Below, piece by piece: positions 1-6,753 of a stretch of DNA of 8,773 nucleotides; positions within the stretch are counted from its first letter, which is position 1; each line of letters starts with the position of its first letter. Origin of the DNA: Acidobacteriota bacterium (GTDB taxonomy: Bacteria > Acidobacteriota > Terriglobia > Terriglobales > Acidobacteriaceae); assembly GCA_021810175.1 (NCBI GenBank), contig JAJZJJ010000088.1, positions 1-8,773 of the forward strand, given 5' to 3'. Both the position numbers and the translations under genes were made by a program. The notes under the pieces are model-generated. The model had not been told where the DNA came from and did no database searches. It was given only the letters and a program-made list of their open reading frames with translations.

Positions 1-2097
1 CAGCGCATCGCCGGCCGCCATCTGCTTCTCGCCCACCTGCTTCCCGTTCAGAAACAGCGCCACCCGATCCCCGCGCGTATACACCCGCACCGTCATCGCA
101 CGCCCTTCCAGTCCCGGCCACGTCCAGCTGCGCAGCTCGTCGCTCCAGCCCCACAGGCTCACCTGCTCGGTCCACCCCGTCGGAAGCGGCCGCTGCACCG
201 CCATCTCCACCCGGCTCCGCCGCCACACTACATCCCGAAAATACGACTGCGGCTTCTTGTTCCCAATCAGATCGATATCCCCGCAATACGACTCAAACCA
301 CGGATAAGGCCCATTGAACTCGCCCTGCCCCGGCCCATTCCGGATCGTCGAGTGCCCAATCCCCGACTCGCCCAGGTAGTCGATCCCCGTCCACACAAAG
401 TCCCCAATCACCCAGCTGTCGCGATCAATCGCCTCCCAGTTCTGGTACGCCTGCCCCGGAAACGATTCCGTCCCCACCATCACCCGCTCCGGATACTTCT
501 CGTGATCCTTCCCATACTCCGCCAGCTCGTAGTTGTACCCGCCCACATCCAGATACGAAAACGCCGGCTCCATATCCTTCCACGTCTGCCCCGGATGGTC
601 GTAGGGCCCGCAGATCGCCGCCGTCACCTTCCTCGACGGATCCAAATGGTGAACGCACGCCGCCAGCTCATGTCCCAGCTGCACGCCCTTCGGTTCCGCC
701 CGCTCCGGAATCTCGTTCCCAATGCTCCACAAAATCACGCTCGGATGGTTCCGATCCCGCAGAACCATGCTCGTCAAATCCCGCCGCCACCACGCGTCAA
801 AGTACAGGTGGTAGTCCTGCGGATTCTTCCCCTTCTCCCAGCAGTCGAACGCCTCGTCCATCACCATCACGCCCAGCCGGTCGCACGCATCCAGAAACGC
901 CGGCGACGGCGGATTGTGGCTCGTCCGGATCGCGTTAAATCCGTTGGCCTTCAGCAGTTCCACCCGCCGCTCGTCCGCCCGCGCAATGCTCACCGACCCC
1001 AGCGGCCCGTTCGCATGGTGTACGCAGCCCCCGCGGATCTTCACGCTCTGCCCGTTAATCCGCAGCCCCTGCGCCGCGTCAATCTCCACCGTCCGCACGC
1101 CCGCCTGCAGCGCCGCCGCATCGGCGGCCTTCCCATCCGCCTCCACCGTAATCTCCGCCCGGTACAGCTGCGGATCATCCGGCGACCACAGCCGCGGCCG
1201 CTCCAGCCGCACCGCGCACATCGCCGTCGCCTTCCCGCCCGCCGCCACCTGCGCCGTCTGCCGAGCCTCGCCCGCCAACCGGCCATCTCCATCCACCAGC
1301 CGCGCTCGCACCGTCGCCGTCTTCGCCGCCGCGCCGCCGTTCTCCACCGTCACCTGCACATGCACCACCGCCGACTCCGCCGAAGCCTCCGCCGTCGTCA
1401 CATAAACTCCATGCGCCGGAATCCGCACCGCACCCGCCACATCCAGCCACACATTCCGGAAGATCCCCGAACCCGAGTACCACCGGCTGTTCCGCCCCGT
1501 GTTGTTCACCCGCACCGCCACCACGTTGTCCCCGTCCCGCAGGTGCGGCGTCACGTCGTACGCAAATTCCGTGTAGCCATACGGATGATTCCCCAGATGC
1601 GCGCCATTCACCCACACGTCGCTGTCCATGTACACGCCTTCAAAGCGCAACTCCGCCCGGCCGCCCGCCGCCACCTCCGGACGCGCAAACCGCTTCCGGT
1701 ACCACCCCACTCCCCCCACCATCCAGCCCGTCGCGCCCTGCCCCTCGCTTGCGTAAAAGCTGAACGGCCCCCTCCGCAGCACATCCGACGCGTTGCTCCA
1801 CACCGCCCCCGTCGGCTCGCCGCCCTCCGCCGGCAGATCCTCAATGCTCCAGTCGTGCGGAACGTCCAGCCGCCGCCACCGCGCATCGTCGAACGCCGCC
1901 TCCTCGGCCCCCGCCGCATCGCCCCGGTGAAATCGCCAGTCCGCGTTGAATGGACGCCTCCGCTCCGGCCACGCGCCCGGCCACGCCGCCAAACCCGCCG
2001 TCTCCGCCATCCCCACCGCCGGCAGCATCGTCGCCACCGCCGCGCCCATCAGCCCCTGCAGCGCCTCGCGCCGCGTCACCGTATTGTCCTTATCCAC
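1..2097 (-). CDS. Tat-exported glycoside hydrolase family 2 (beta-galactosidase-like), C-terminus cut by window edge
   Basis: The 699 visible codons read without a stop. Seen: residues 8-13 are TRREAL, a twin-arginine motif, followed by an alanine-rich hydrophobic stretch and a likely cleavage after VGMA near residue 32, so export by Tat is expected. Next come a GH2 sugar-binding beta domain (about 50-215, with YSGSGIFRNVW near 205-213), an immunoglobulin-like domain (about 215-315), a TIM barrel (about 320-620, with TSHNPPS near 390 and MDEAFD near 413) and the start of a DUF4982-like domain from about 645. By family knowledge, E462 in SIGNEIPE is the acid/base and E544 in VGTESFPG the nucleophile; both are present. 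The enzyme probably removes terminal beta-linked sugars, most likely galactose, from oligosaccharides in the periplasm. Substrate cannot be settled by sequence; beta-glucuronidase or mannosidase activity is possible. The GTG start is chosen because GGAGGGAG lies 7 nt upstream. Roughly 100-150 residues are missing at the left edge. Third codon positions are nearly all G or C. Confidence 0.93.
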   Translation of the reverse strand, partial: MDKDNTVTRREALQGLMGAAVATMLPAVGMAETAGLAAWPGAWPERRRPFNADWRFHRGDAAGAEEAAFDDARWRRLDVPHDWSIEDLPAEGGEPTGAVWSNASDVLRRGPFSFYASEGQGATGWMVGGVGWYRKRFARPEVAAGGRAELRFEGVYMDSDVWVNGAHLGNHPYGYTEFAYDVTPHLRDGDNVVAVRVNNTGRNSRWYSGSGIFRNVWLDVAGAVRIPAHGVYVTTAEASAESAVVHVQVTVENGGAAAKTATVRARLVDGDGRLAGEARQTAQVAAGGKATAMCAVRLERPRLWSPDDPQLYRAEITVEADGKAADAAALQAGVRTVEIDAAQGLRINGQSVKIRGGCVHHANGPLGSVSIARADERRVELLKANGFNAIRTSHNPPSPAFLDACDRLGVMVMDEAFDCWEKGKNPQDYHLYFDAWWRRDLTSMVLRDRNHPSVILWSIGNEIPERAEPKGVQLGHELAACVHHLDPSRKVTAAICGPYDHPGQTWKDMEPAFSYLDVGGYNYELAEYGKDHEKYPERVMVGTESFPGQAYQNWEAIDRDSWVIGDFVWTGIDYLGESGIGHSTIRNGPGQGEFNGPYPWFESYCGDIDLIGNKKPQSYFRDVVWRRSRVEMAVQRPLPTGWTEQVSLWGWSDELRSWTWPGLEGRAMTVRVYTRGDRVALFLNGKQVGEKQMAAGDAL

Positions 2098-2461
2098 TTC
2101 CGCACTCCCTCCATTCGCTGGCCAAATGCACTGCCGCAAAGTATCGCCCATTGAGAACCATGATCCTCTCGCAACACACCCAACTCGCGCAAACAACCCG
2201 CCCACAAAGCTGGCGCGCAGCGCCCGCCTCGCTGCGGCAGGCACCCGGGGTCGTCATCGCGCCTGCGCGAATGGGGTGATTGAGCGCAGGCGGAACGCCG
2301 CAGCAATCCTCAATTCGCTGGACCCATCCCCCGTCTACGGGTAGCTGTCCGCGTTTTGCCGCACAAGCCGCTCTGGGGAAGTGATTTGGGCTTCTGGCGT
2401 CGAATCACCTGCTCCTGCGCGAAGCAGCATACCCGGGATCACTGGCCAGCATCTCCTGATC
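2098..2461. other. Non-coding region between the GH2 gene and the MarR gene, with overlapping inverted repeats
   Basis: This stretch should hold the GH2 leader and promoter (minus strand) and the 3' end of the MarR transcript. I see no convincing -10/-35 pair and no terminator with a T run. It does hold a perfect 9-bp inverted repeat, CGCCTGCGC (2260-2268) with GCGCAGGCG (2284-2292). It overlaps an alternative structure made of ATTGAG (2279-2284) with CTCAAT (2309-2314) around an inner GGCG-GAA-CGCC hairpin (2289-2299). CCCGT-CT-ACGGG lies at 2330-2341. Short open frames here have shadow-like composition and no ribosome binding site. Confidence 0.5.
2105..2112 (-). promoter_or_regulatory. Shine-Dalgarno site deciding the GTG start of the GH2 gene
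   Basis: On the minus strand this reads GGAGGGAG and ends 7 nt before the GTG at 2097-2095. No ATG in this frame lies between it and the Tat motif, so it fixes the start. Confidence 0.75.
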
Positions 2462-2917
2462 TCACTCCTCCAGCAATCTCTCCAGAGTTTCGATCCCTTT
2501 CCGCACGGCGCTGCGCTCGGCCTCGCTCGCCCTTCGCAACGCGCTGAGAAGCGGATGCAGGGCCAACTCCGGCGCTTGTTTCTCCATAAACTCCCGGACA
2601 GGTTTGGATACTGTAATCTGTGTCACCCGGCGATCGCTCTCAAGCGCCCGGCGGTTCACAAAACCTCTTTTCTCGAGCCGGTCAACAATCCCCGAGACCG
2701 TGCTGTGCGCGAGGCTGACTCTGGCGCTCAGCTCCTTCAGGCTCATTCCCTCTGAGCCAACCAGAACATGCATCACCAGCCGCTGCGGCCCCGTCACCTC
2801 GCCACGCCTGTATTCCGCCTCCAGACGCCTCCGCATCTTTCTCCGGATGCGCTGCAGCTGCGCTTCCAGATCCTGCGCCAGGGCACGGAGAAGTTTCTCT
2901 TCTTTACGTGTAGTCAC
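2462..2917 (-). CDS. MarR-family transcriptional regulator
   Basis: A 151-residue protein of the usual MarR length. Seen: a basic N-terminal helix (1-45), a winged helix-turn-helix (about 58-89, with SLKELSARVSLAHSTVSGIV), a wing containing the typical D95-R96-R97 triplet, and C-terminal helices for dimerisation. MarR proteins are usually dimeric repressors that leave DNA when a small aromatic ligand or oxidant binds. The start is a GTG: the same frame has a TGA only 9 nt upstream, which is the stop of the methyltransferase gene, so no earlier start is possible. No strong ribosome binding site precedes it, suggesting translational coupling to the upstream gene. It is the second gene of a two-gene unit and probably autoregulates from the palindromes at 3591-3631; that is inference. 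No cysteine is present, so thiol-based redox sensing like OhrR is unlikely. Confidence 0.9.
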   Translation of the reverse strand: MTTRKEEKLLRALAQDLEAQLQRIRRKMRRRLEAEYRRGEVTGPQRLVMHVLVGSEGMSLKELSARVSLAHSTVSGIVDRLEKRGFVNRRALESDRRVTQITVSKPVREFMEKQAPELALHPLLSALRRASEAERSAVRKGIETLERLLEE

Positions 2918-2926
2918 TGCACATTC

Positions 2927-3559
2927 TCAAAACAGAAATGGTATCAGCGCCCGCACGTCGCGCTGGTAGCGCATATACGCCTCGCCGAACTCGGCTGCCA
3001 TAAATTGCTCCTCCGTCACCGTCTTCAACCAGAAGCCAAAGGCCACGACGGGCGGCGCCAAAAGGGCACGGACCGATCCATGCGTCAGGGCGGTTCCGGC
3101 GGCCGCAGTCAGGATACCTGTGTAGATAGGATGCCGCACGATGCTGTACGGGCCGCGCCGTATCAGGGTGTGTCCTTCCTTGACCGTTATCACGCCGCTC
3201 CAGTTCGCACCGAGAGTCACTCGCGCCCAGATCGCGAACGCTACACCGGCCAGCGTCGTTGCGAGTCCCGCAAGTGCAGTCGTTGTGGTAACAGCGAACG
3301 CGGTCGCATCGATCCCGCGAATGCCCGTCCCAGGTCCAAACAGCAGCCAGAATCCCAGCAGCACAATTCCGCTCTGCCATACCCTCGAGCTGCTGGTCTG
3401 TCGGCGCACCGTCCGGCGGGTCGTAAACATCCCGACTACCCACACAATCGTCAAAGCAAGCCACAGCCACTCCGCCCACCGTCGCGCCTCTTCAGCTACG
3501 GCGGCCGCCGATATCCATGCTGCTGTCCACGCAGCTGTCCCTGCTGCAATTTCTGTCAT
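2927..3559 (-). CDS. Membrane methyltransferase, ICMT/phospholipid methyltransferase (PEMT)-like family
   Basis: A 210-residue membrane protein. Seen: hydrophobic segments at about 31-47, 60-75, 84-113 and 166-180, then the conserved C-terminal block of the isoprenylcysteine carboxyl methyltransferase / PEMT superfamily: RRGPYSIVRHPIYTG (134-148) and EEQF (183-186) followed by FGEAYMRYQRDV (191-202). In this family the RHP and EE motifs bind S-adenosylmethionine at the membrane face. Bacterial members act on lipids or small hydrophobic compounds, and their true substrates are mostly unknown; protein prenyl-cysteine is not expected in bacteria. ATG start with GAGGTA at 3566-3571, 6 nt upstream. 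It heads the unit with the MarR gene 9 nt downstream, so its expression is probably controlled by that regulator and it may modify or help detoxify the regulator's ligand (inference). A NnrU-like role is an alternative. Confidence 0.86.
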   Translation of the reverse strand: MTEIAAGTAAWTAAWISAAAVAEEARRWAEWLWLALTIVWVVGMFTTRRTVRRQTSSSRVWQSGIVLLGFWLLFGPGTGIRGIDATAFAVTTTTALAGLATTLAGVAFAIWARVTLGANWSGVITVKEGHTLIRRGPYSIVRHPIYTGILTAAAGTALTHGSVRALLAPPVVAFGFWLKTVTEEQFMAAEFGEAYMRYQRDVRALIPFLF

Positions 3560-3590
3560 CGGAGTTACCTCATCGTTTGAATCGGAGTCG

Positions 3591-3631
3591 TGTCGTATAC
3601 GACAGGTCGTCTACGACATATCGTACGATGT
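3591..3631. promoter_or_regulatory. Triple palindromic operator candidate upstream of the methyltransferase-marR unit
   Basis: Three related palindromes follow each other: TGTCGTATACGACA (3591-3604, perfect), TCGTCTACGA (3607-3616, one central base pair off) and ATCGTACGAT (3620-3629, perfect). Their centres are 14 and 13 bp apart, so the sites need not face the same side of the helix exactly. Their shared half-site is TCGT. The first lies 32 nt before the methyltransferase ATG, and TATACG within it (minus strand) could be a -10 element. The position suits repression by the MarR protein encoded in the same unit; which protein binds is inference. Confidence 0.65.
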
Positions 3632-3812
3632 CCGCCTGCGAGAAGTTCCCGTATCGGCAGAGCGGTAGTCTGCTGAAGAATCGCGGGCAAACTCAACATG
3701 CTGCCAGGGCCCGCGGTTCTCTCAACATGGCGCTGGCCTGAGCTCGTCAGTCCAGAGGCAGGCGAGAGCAGCGGTCCGCGGACGCCAGGCCCGGTTTTCA
3801 ACGCCTGAACAC

Positions 3813-3841
3813 TTGCAAATGAAATTCGCATCTTGTATGTT
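3813..3841 (+). promoter_or_regulatory. Probable sigma-70-type promoter of the marR-GNAT gene
   Basis: TTGCAA (3813-3818) and TATGTT (3836-3841) are separated by 17 bp; each matches four of six consensus bases. Predicted transcription start is near 3848, giving a leader of about 18 nt that contains the ribosome binding site. Confidence 0.5.
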
Positions 3842-3854
3842 GTCTGTGACAACA
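3838..3854. promoter_or_regulatory. Inverted repeat overlapping the -10 and start of transcription, probable autoregulatory operator
   Basis: TGTTGTC-TGT-GACAACA is a perfect 7-bp inverted repeat with a 3-nt centre. It begins inside the -10 element and covers the predicted transcription start, where a bound dimer would block polymerase. It differs in sequence from the TCGT-type palindromes on the other side of the region, so a different regulator, most simply the MarR-GNAT protein itself, is the likely binder (inference). Confidence 0.5.
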
Positions 3855-3865
3855 CTGGAGGAGAA

Positions 3866-4795
3866 ATGCAGGCACCCCTCGTTGAGCAGATCAGAAGATT
3901 CAATCGCTTCTACACGCGGGAGATCGGCCTCCTGGCCGAGCATCTGCCAGCGAGCGAATTCACCCTGGCTGAGGCTAGAGTGCTCTATGAGCTGGCGCAG
4001 TCAGGGGAGCAAACTGCAGCCGACATCATCCGCACTCTGGGAATGGACAAGGCTCACGTAAGCCGGATTGTGGCGCGATTCCAGAAAGCGGGACTGCTGA
4101 AAAGCCGCGTCAGTCCCACGCACGGGAAACATAAGCTTTTGTCGTTAACGGCAAAGGGCAGGAATGCGTTTCAGCGGTTGAATGACGGCACAGAAGCCCA
4201 GATCGGGTCTCTCCTCAACAGGATTCCGCCTCAGAACCGTGAGTATCTCGCGAAAAACATGGAAGAGATCCAGCAGCTTCTTGCAGCCAGGCCCGTGTCC
4301 TCCGAAGATGTACGACTCCGATCCCTGAAGGTTGGTGATCTCGGATGGATCACGCATCGGCAGGCAGTTCTGTACCAACAGGAATATGGCTGGGATTGGA
4401 CCTACGAGGGACTCGTGGCTCAAATCCTGGGTGACTTCGCTATGCACTTTGATGCCACTCGTGAGGATGCGTGGGTCGCGGAACTCAACGGACACGTGGT
4501 GGGCTCGGTCTTCCTGATGAAGAGCCAGGACTCGCAGATCGCGAAGCTGCGGCTGCTCTACGTGGAGCCTTCAGCGCGGGGCCTGGGAGTCGGCTCGCGC
4601 CTGGTAAAGCAATGCATTGAGCGTGCACGGGAACTCGGATACGCCAGGCTAACTCTCTGGACGAATGACATCCTGGTATCTGCGCGAAAGATCTACCAAT
4701 CGGCCGGTTTCACTCTGGTGGAACAGAACAGTCACCACTCGTTTGGGAAGGACCTCGTGGGTCAGACCTGGGTGCTGGACCTCATGAATGGGTAA
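3866..4795 (+). CDS. Fused MarR-type regulator and GNAT N-acetyltransferase
   Basis: A 309-residue two-domain protein. Residues 1-140 form a MarR winged helix (helix-turn-helix about 50-80, TAADIIRTLGMDKAHVSRIV, and a wing ending near LLSLTAKG at 91-98). Residues 148-309 form a GNAT domain with the acetyl-CoA pyrophosphate loop R238-G-L-G-V-G243 after the strand LRLLYVEP, and a typical C-terminal block ARKIYQSAGF (273-282). Such fusions are a known protein architecture; the acetylated substrate is generally unknown, either a small molecule sensed by the regulator or a protein. The ATG at 3866 is chosen because GGAGGAG (3857-3863) lies just before it; the earlier in-frame TTG at 3833 overlaps the promoter -10 and has no ribosome binding site. 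It is transcribed away from the methyltransferase-marR unit. Codon use is less GC-rich than in the GH2 gene, which may point to separate acquisition. Confidence 0.9.
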   Translation: MQAPLVEQIRRFNRFYTREIGLLAEHLPASEFTLAEARVLYELAQSGEQTAADIIRTLGMDKAHVSRIVARFQKAGLLKSRVSPTHGKHKLLSLTAKGRNAFQRLNDGTEAQIGSLLNRIPPQNREYLAKNMEEIQQLLAARPVSSEDVRLRSLKVGDLGWITHRQAVLYQQEYGWDWTYEGLVAQILGDFAMHFDATREDAWVAELNGHVVGSVFLMKSQDSQIAKLRLLYVEPSARGLGVGSRLVKQCIERARELGYARLTLWTNDILVSARKIYQSAGFTLVEQNSHHSFGKDLVGQTWVLDLMNG

Positions 4796-4850
4796 GGCGA
4801 ACTACCCACAGTCATCAGAACACCTCTCGATTTCCGCGTAACAAACCCCG

Positions 4851-6689
4851 CTACTCCACCGCCAGCCCAATCGACTTCATCAGCCTCAGCGCGTTGCTGG
4901 TCTGCACCACGCCCGGCTTCAGCCGATAGTCGAACCGCAGCTGCCCATCCTCCAGGTGATCCTCGAAGTGGCAGTTCGCCGCCACTCCGTCGCTGGTCTC
5001 CGCAATCCGGGTCAGCGCCAGGTCGTGCGTCGTAATCAGCCCGATCGCCCCCTGCGCCAGCAGCGCATGCACCAGCGACTGCGTTCCGATCAGCCGGTCG
5101 TGCGAGTTCGTCCCCGACAGCAGCTCGTCCAGCAGAAACAGCACCGCCGGAGCCCGTTCCGTCAGGTCCGATATCAGCTTCAGCCTCTGAATCTCCGCAT
5201 AGAACCGCGACACCCCGCCCTGCAGCGAATCCAGCACGCAAATCGACGCTCCCACCGCCAGCGGCGAAAGCCGCAGCCGCTTCGCCCGCACCGGCGCCCC
5301 GCACTGCGCCAGCACCACACTGATGCCCACCCCGCGCACAAACGTGCTCTTCCCCGCCATGTTCGGCCCGCTGATCATAACCAGCCGGTGCGCCCCGTCG
5401 AACCGCAGACTGTTCCGTACCGCACGGGCCTCCGGCAGCAGCGGGTGGGCAAACTCCTCCGCCTCCAGATACGGGCTCTCCGCCACAAACTCCGGAAACA
5501 CATCCTTGGGATGCTCAAACGCCAGGACCGAAAGCGCCGTCAGCGCCTCCATCTCGCCCACCGCCGCCAGCCAGCCGCGAACGTGGGGACCAAACCGGCG
5601 CCGCCACTTCGCCGCGGCCAACACCAGCTGATCCTGATAGAAAACGCCCGTGTTGAACGGACGAACCATGAAATTCCGCCGGTGTTCCAGGTAGGCCGCA
5701 ATCCGCTCCAGCTTCCGAATGGCCGCCGACGGCAGCACCTGCCCCGTCCGCAGTTCCGCCTGCAGGCTCACCAGCTTCCCAGCCGTGAACCTCTCCCGCT
5801 CCAGCACCTCCAGCACCGCCGCCAGAATCTTCAGGTCCGCCGCCGCCTCCTCAGTCGCTTCGGCAAACTCGCCAGTCCACTTGCCCCGCCGCCCCTTGAC
5901 CGCCAAATTGACCAGCGTCGCACCCACCAGCGGCATCCACGACAGCGTCGTTACCCACCACGCCAGCGCGCCGAGCCACACCGCTCCCAGCAGGACCATC
6001 AGGATGCGCAAATACGCAGGGCCCGAATTCACCTCCGTCTCGGCCCACTGCGCCAGCCGCTCCGGATGCACTCCCAGCCGCGCCGAATCGCCCGCCGTGA
6101 ACAGCCGCTCCCGCATCTCCAGCAGCGGCGTCAGCTCCCGCACCGCCTCCTGCCGCGCGTGAACCTCCGGCACGGGAGCCGGATGCAGCAGCCATCGCGC
6201 CAGAGTCTCCTCTCCCGCCCGCGTCCGCGCCGTGCACAACAGCTCGAACAGCGACCCTTTCCCGAAAATGTCGAGGTCGCGGGCATAAGGATGCTCGGCT
6301 TCAGAGAATCGTTCCCCGGTCTCACCGGTCCCCGCCCACTGGTCGTTCAGCCGGGCCAGTCCGCGCTCGTAGTACTCAATGACCCGGTTGTGCCCCCCGA
6401 TCGAGCGGAGAACCCGGTCGTGCAGGATCGCGCACACAACAAATGCGGCCAGCGGCACGCCCAGCCACACCAGGCGCGATGGCGAATGCATCAGCGCAAT
6501 CCCCAGCCCCACCATCGCCAGCAGCAGCGCAGCCTTGGCGTACCCCAGAAGACGTTCCCGCTTCTGCTCCACGCGCAGCGCGGCGCGATGCCGCTCCGGA
6601 TTTCTCGTGTACGCCTGCCGCGGCGAATCCCAACCGTCAGCCGGAGACGCGCTCGTCCCGCTCTCGATCATAGTTGTCACTGAACTCAT
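4851..6689 (-). CDS. Membrane-anchored MutS-like ATPase
   Basis: A 612-residue protein related to the core and ATPase parts of MutS but lacking its N-terminal mismatch-reading domain. Seen: two hydrophobic hairpins (about 49-89 and 226-264), a MutS-core-like segment (LFELLCTARTRAGEETLARWLLHP region, about 146-169), Walker A GPNMAGKST (441-449), Walker B LFLLDELLSGT (517-527, with D521-E522), the TTHD histidine switch (553-556) and the MutS-type tail LKPGVVQTSNALRLM. It is therefore likely an active ATPase of the MutS superfamily held at the inner membrane. Its function is not established; ordinary mismatch repair is doubtful given the missing domain and the membrane segments. The start at 6689 is chosen because the longer frame (to 6761) would translate through the trxA terminator; the ribosome binding site (GCAGAAG) is weak. 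It follows trxA and converges on the marR-GNAT gene with a 55-nt gap. Confidence 0.87.
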   Translation of the reverse strand: MSSVTTMIESGTSASPADGWDSPRQAYTRNPERHRAALRVEQKRERLLGYAKAALLLAMVGLGIALMHSPSRLVWLGVPLAAFVVCAILHDRVLRSIGGHNRVIEYYERGLARLNDQWAGTGETGERFSEAEHPYARDLDIFGKGSLFELLCTARTRAGEETLARWLLHPAPVPEVHARQEAVRELTPLLEMRERLFTAGDSARLGVHPERLAQWAETEVNSGPAYLRILMVLLGAVWLGALAWWVTTLSWMPLVGATLVNLAVKGRRGKWTGEFAEATEEAAADLKILAAVLEVLERERFTAGKLVSLQAELRTGQVLPSAAIRKLERIAAYLEHRRNFMVRPFNTGVFYQDQLVLAAAKWRRRFGPHVRGWLAAVGEMEALTALSVLAFEHPKDVFPEFVAESPYLEAEEFAHPLLPEARAVRNSLRFDGAHRLVMISGPNMAGKSTFVRGVGISVVLAQCGAPVRAKRLRLSPLAVGASICVLDSLQGGVSRFYAEIQRLKLISDLTERAPAVLFLLDELLSGTNSHDRLIGTQSLVHALLAQGAIGLITTHDLALTRIAETSDGVAANCHFEDHLEDGQLRFDYRLKPGVVQTSNALRLMKSIGLAVE

Positions 6690-6704
6690 CTTCTGCGGAC
6701 ATGC

Positions 6705-6730
6705 AAAAGGCCCGGATCGCTCCGGGCCTT
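6705..6730 (-). terminator. Intrinsic terminator after trxA, immediately before the MutS-like gene
   Basis: On the minus strand AAGGCCCGGA (6730-6721) pairs perfectly with TCCGGGCCTT (6716-6707) across the loop GCGA, and two further T residues follow (6706-6705), giving a run of four Ts. It starts 23 nt after the trxA stop. The T run is short, so some read-through is plausible. Confidence 0.82.
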
Positions 6731-6753
6731 CCGTGGGGGAGGCACGCTCCACC

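Larger units (their letters stand above)
3560..3865. other. Divergent intergenic control region between the methyltransferase-marR unit and the marR-GNAT gene
   Basis: The region separates two head-to-head transcription units. Its left part carries three tandem palindromes (3591-3629); its right end carries a promoter and an inverted repeat (3813-3854). Between them I see no gene. It holds a 9-bp direct repeat, CTCAACATG, at 3692-3700 and 3721-3729, and a 10-bp palindrome, GTCCGCGGAC, at 3774-3783, neither with an assignable role. Confidence 0.6.

Noticed and set aside
352..2154. 600-codon plus-strand open frame over the GH2 gene
   Set aside because: It is extremely rich in arginine, proline and histidine, matches no family I recognise, and is antisense to a clear GH2 gene whose GC-rich third positions suppress stops on the other strand.
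3692..3729. Direct repeat CTCAACATG (two copies) as an operator or attachment site
   Set aside because: Only two 9-bp copies 29 bp apart, with no mobile element or integrase nearby and no position relative to a promoter that suggests a role.
3833..3865. Upstream TTG start for the MarR-GNAT protein
   Set aside because: It overlaps the predicted -10 element and lacks a ribosome binding site, whereas the ATG at 3866 has GGAGGAG directly before it.
4789..4808. TGGGTA/TACCCA inverted repeat between the convergent marR-GNAT and MutS-like genes as a bidirectional terminator
   Set aside because: The stem has only six pairs and an 8-nt loop, with no T run on either strand.
4956..6683. 575-codon plus-strand open frame over the MutS-like gene
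   Set aside because: Same arginine/proline/glutamine-rich shadow composition; the minus strand carries intact MutS ATPase motifs.
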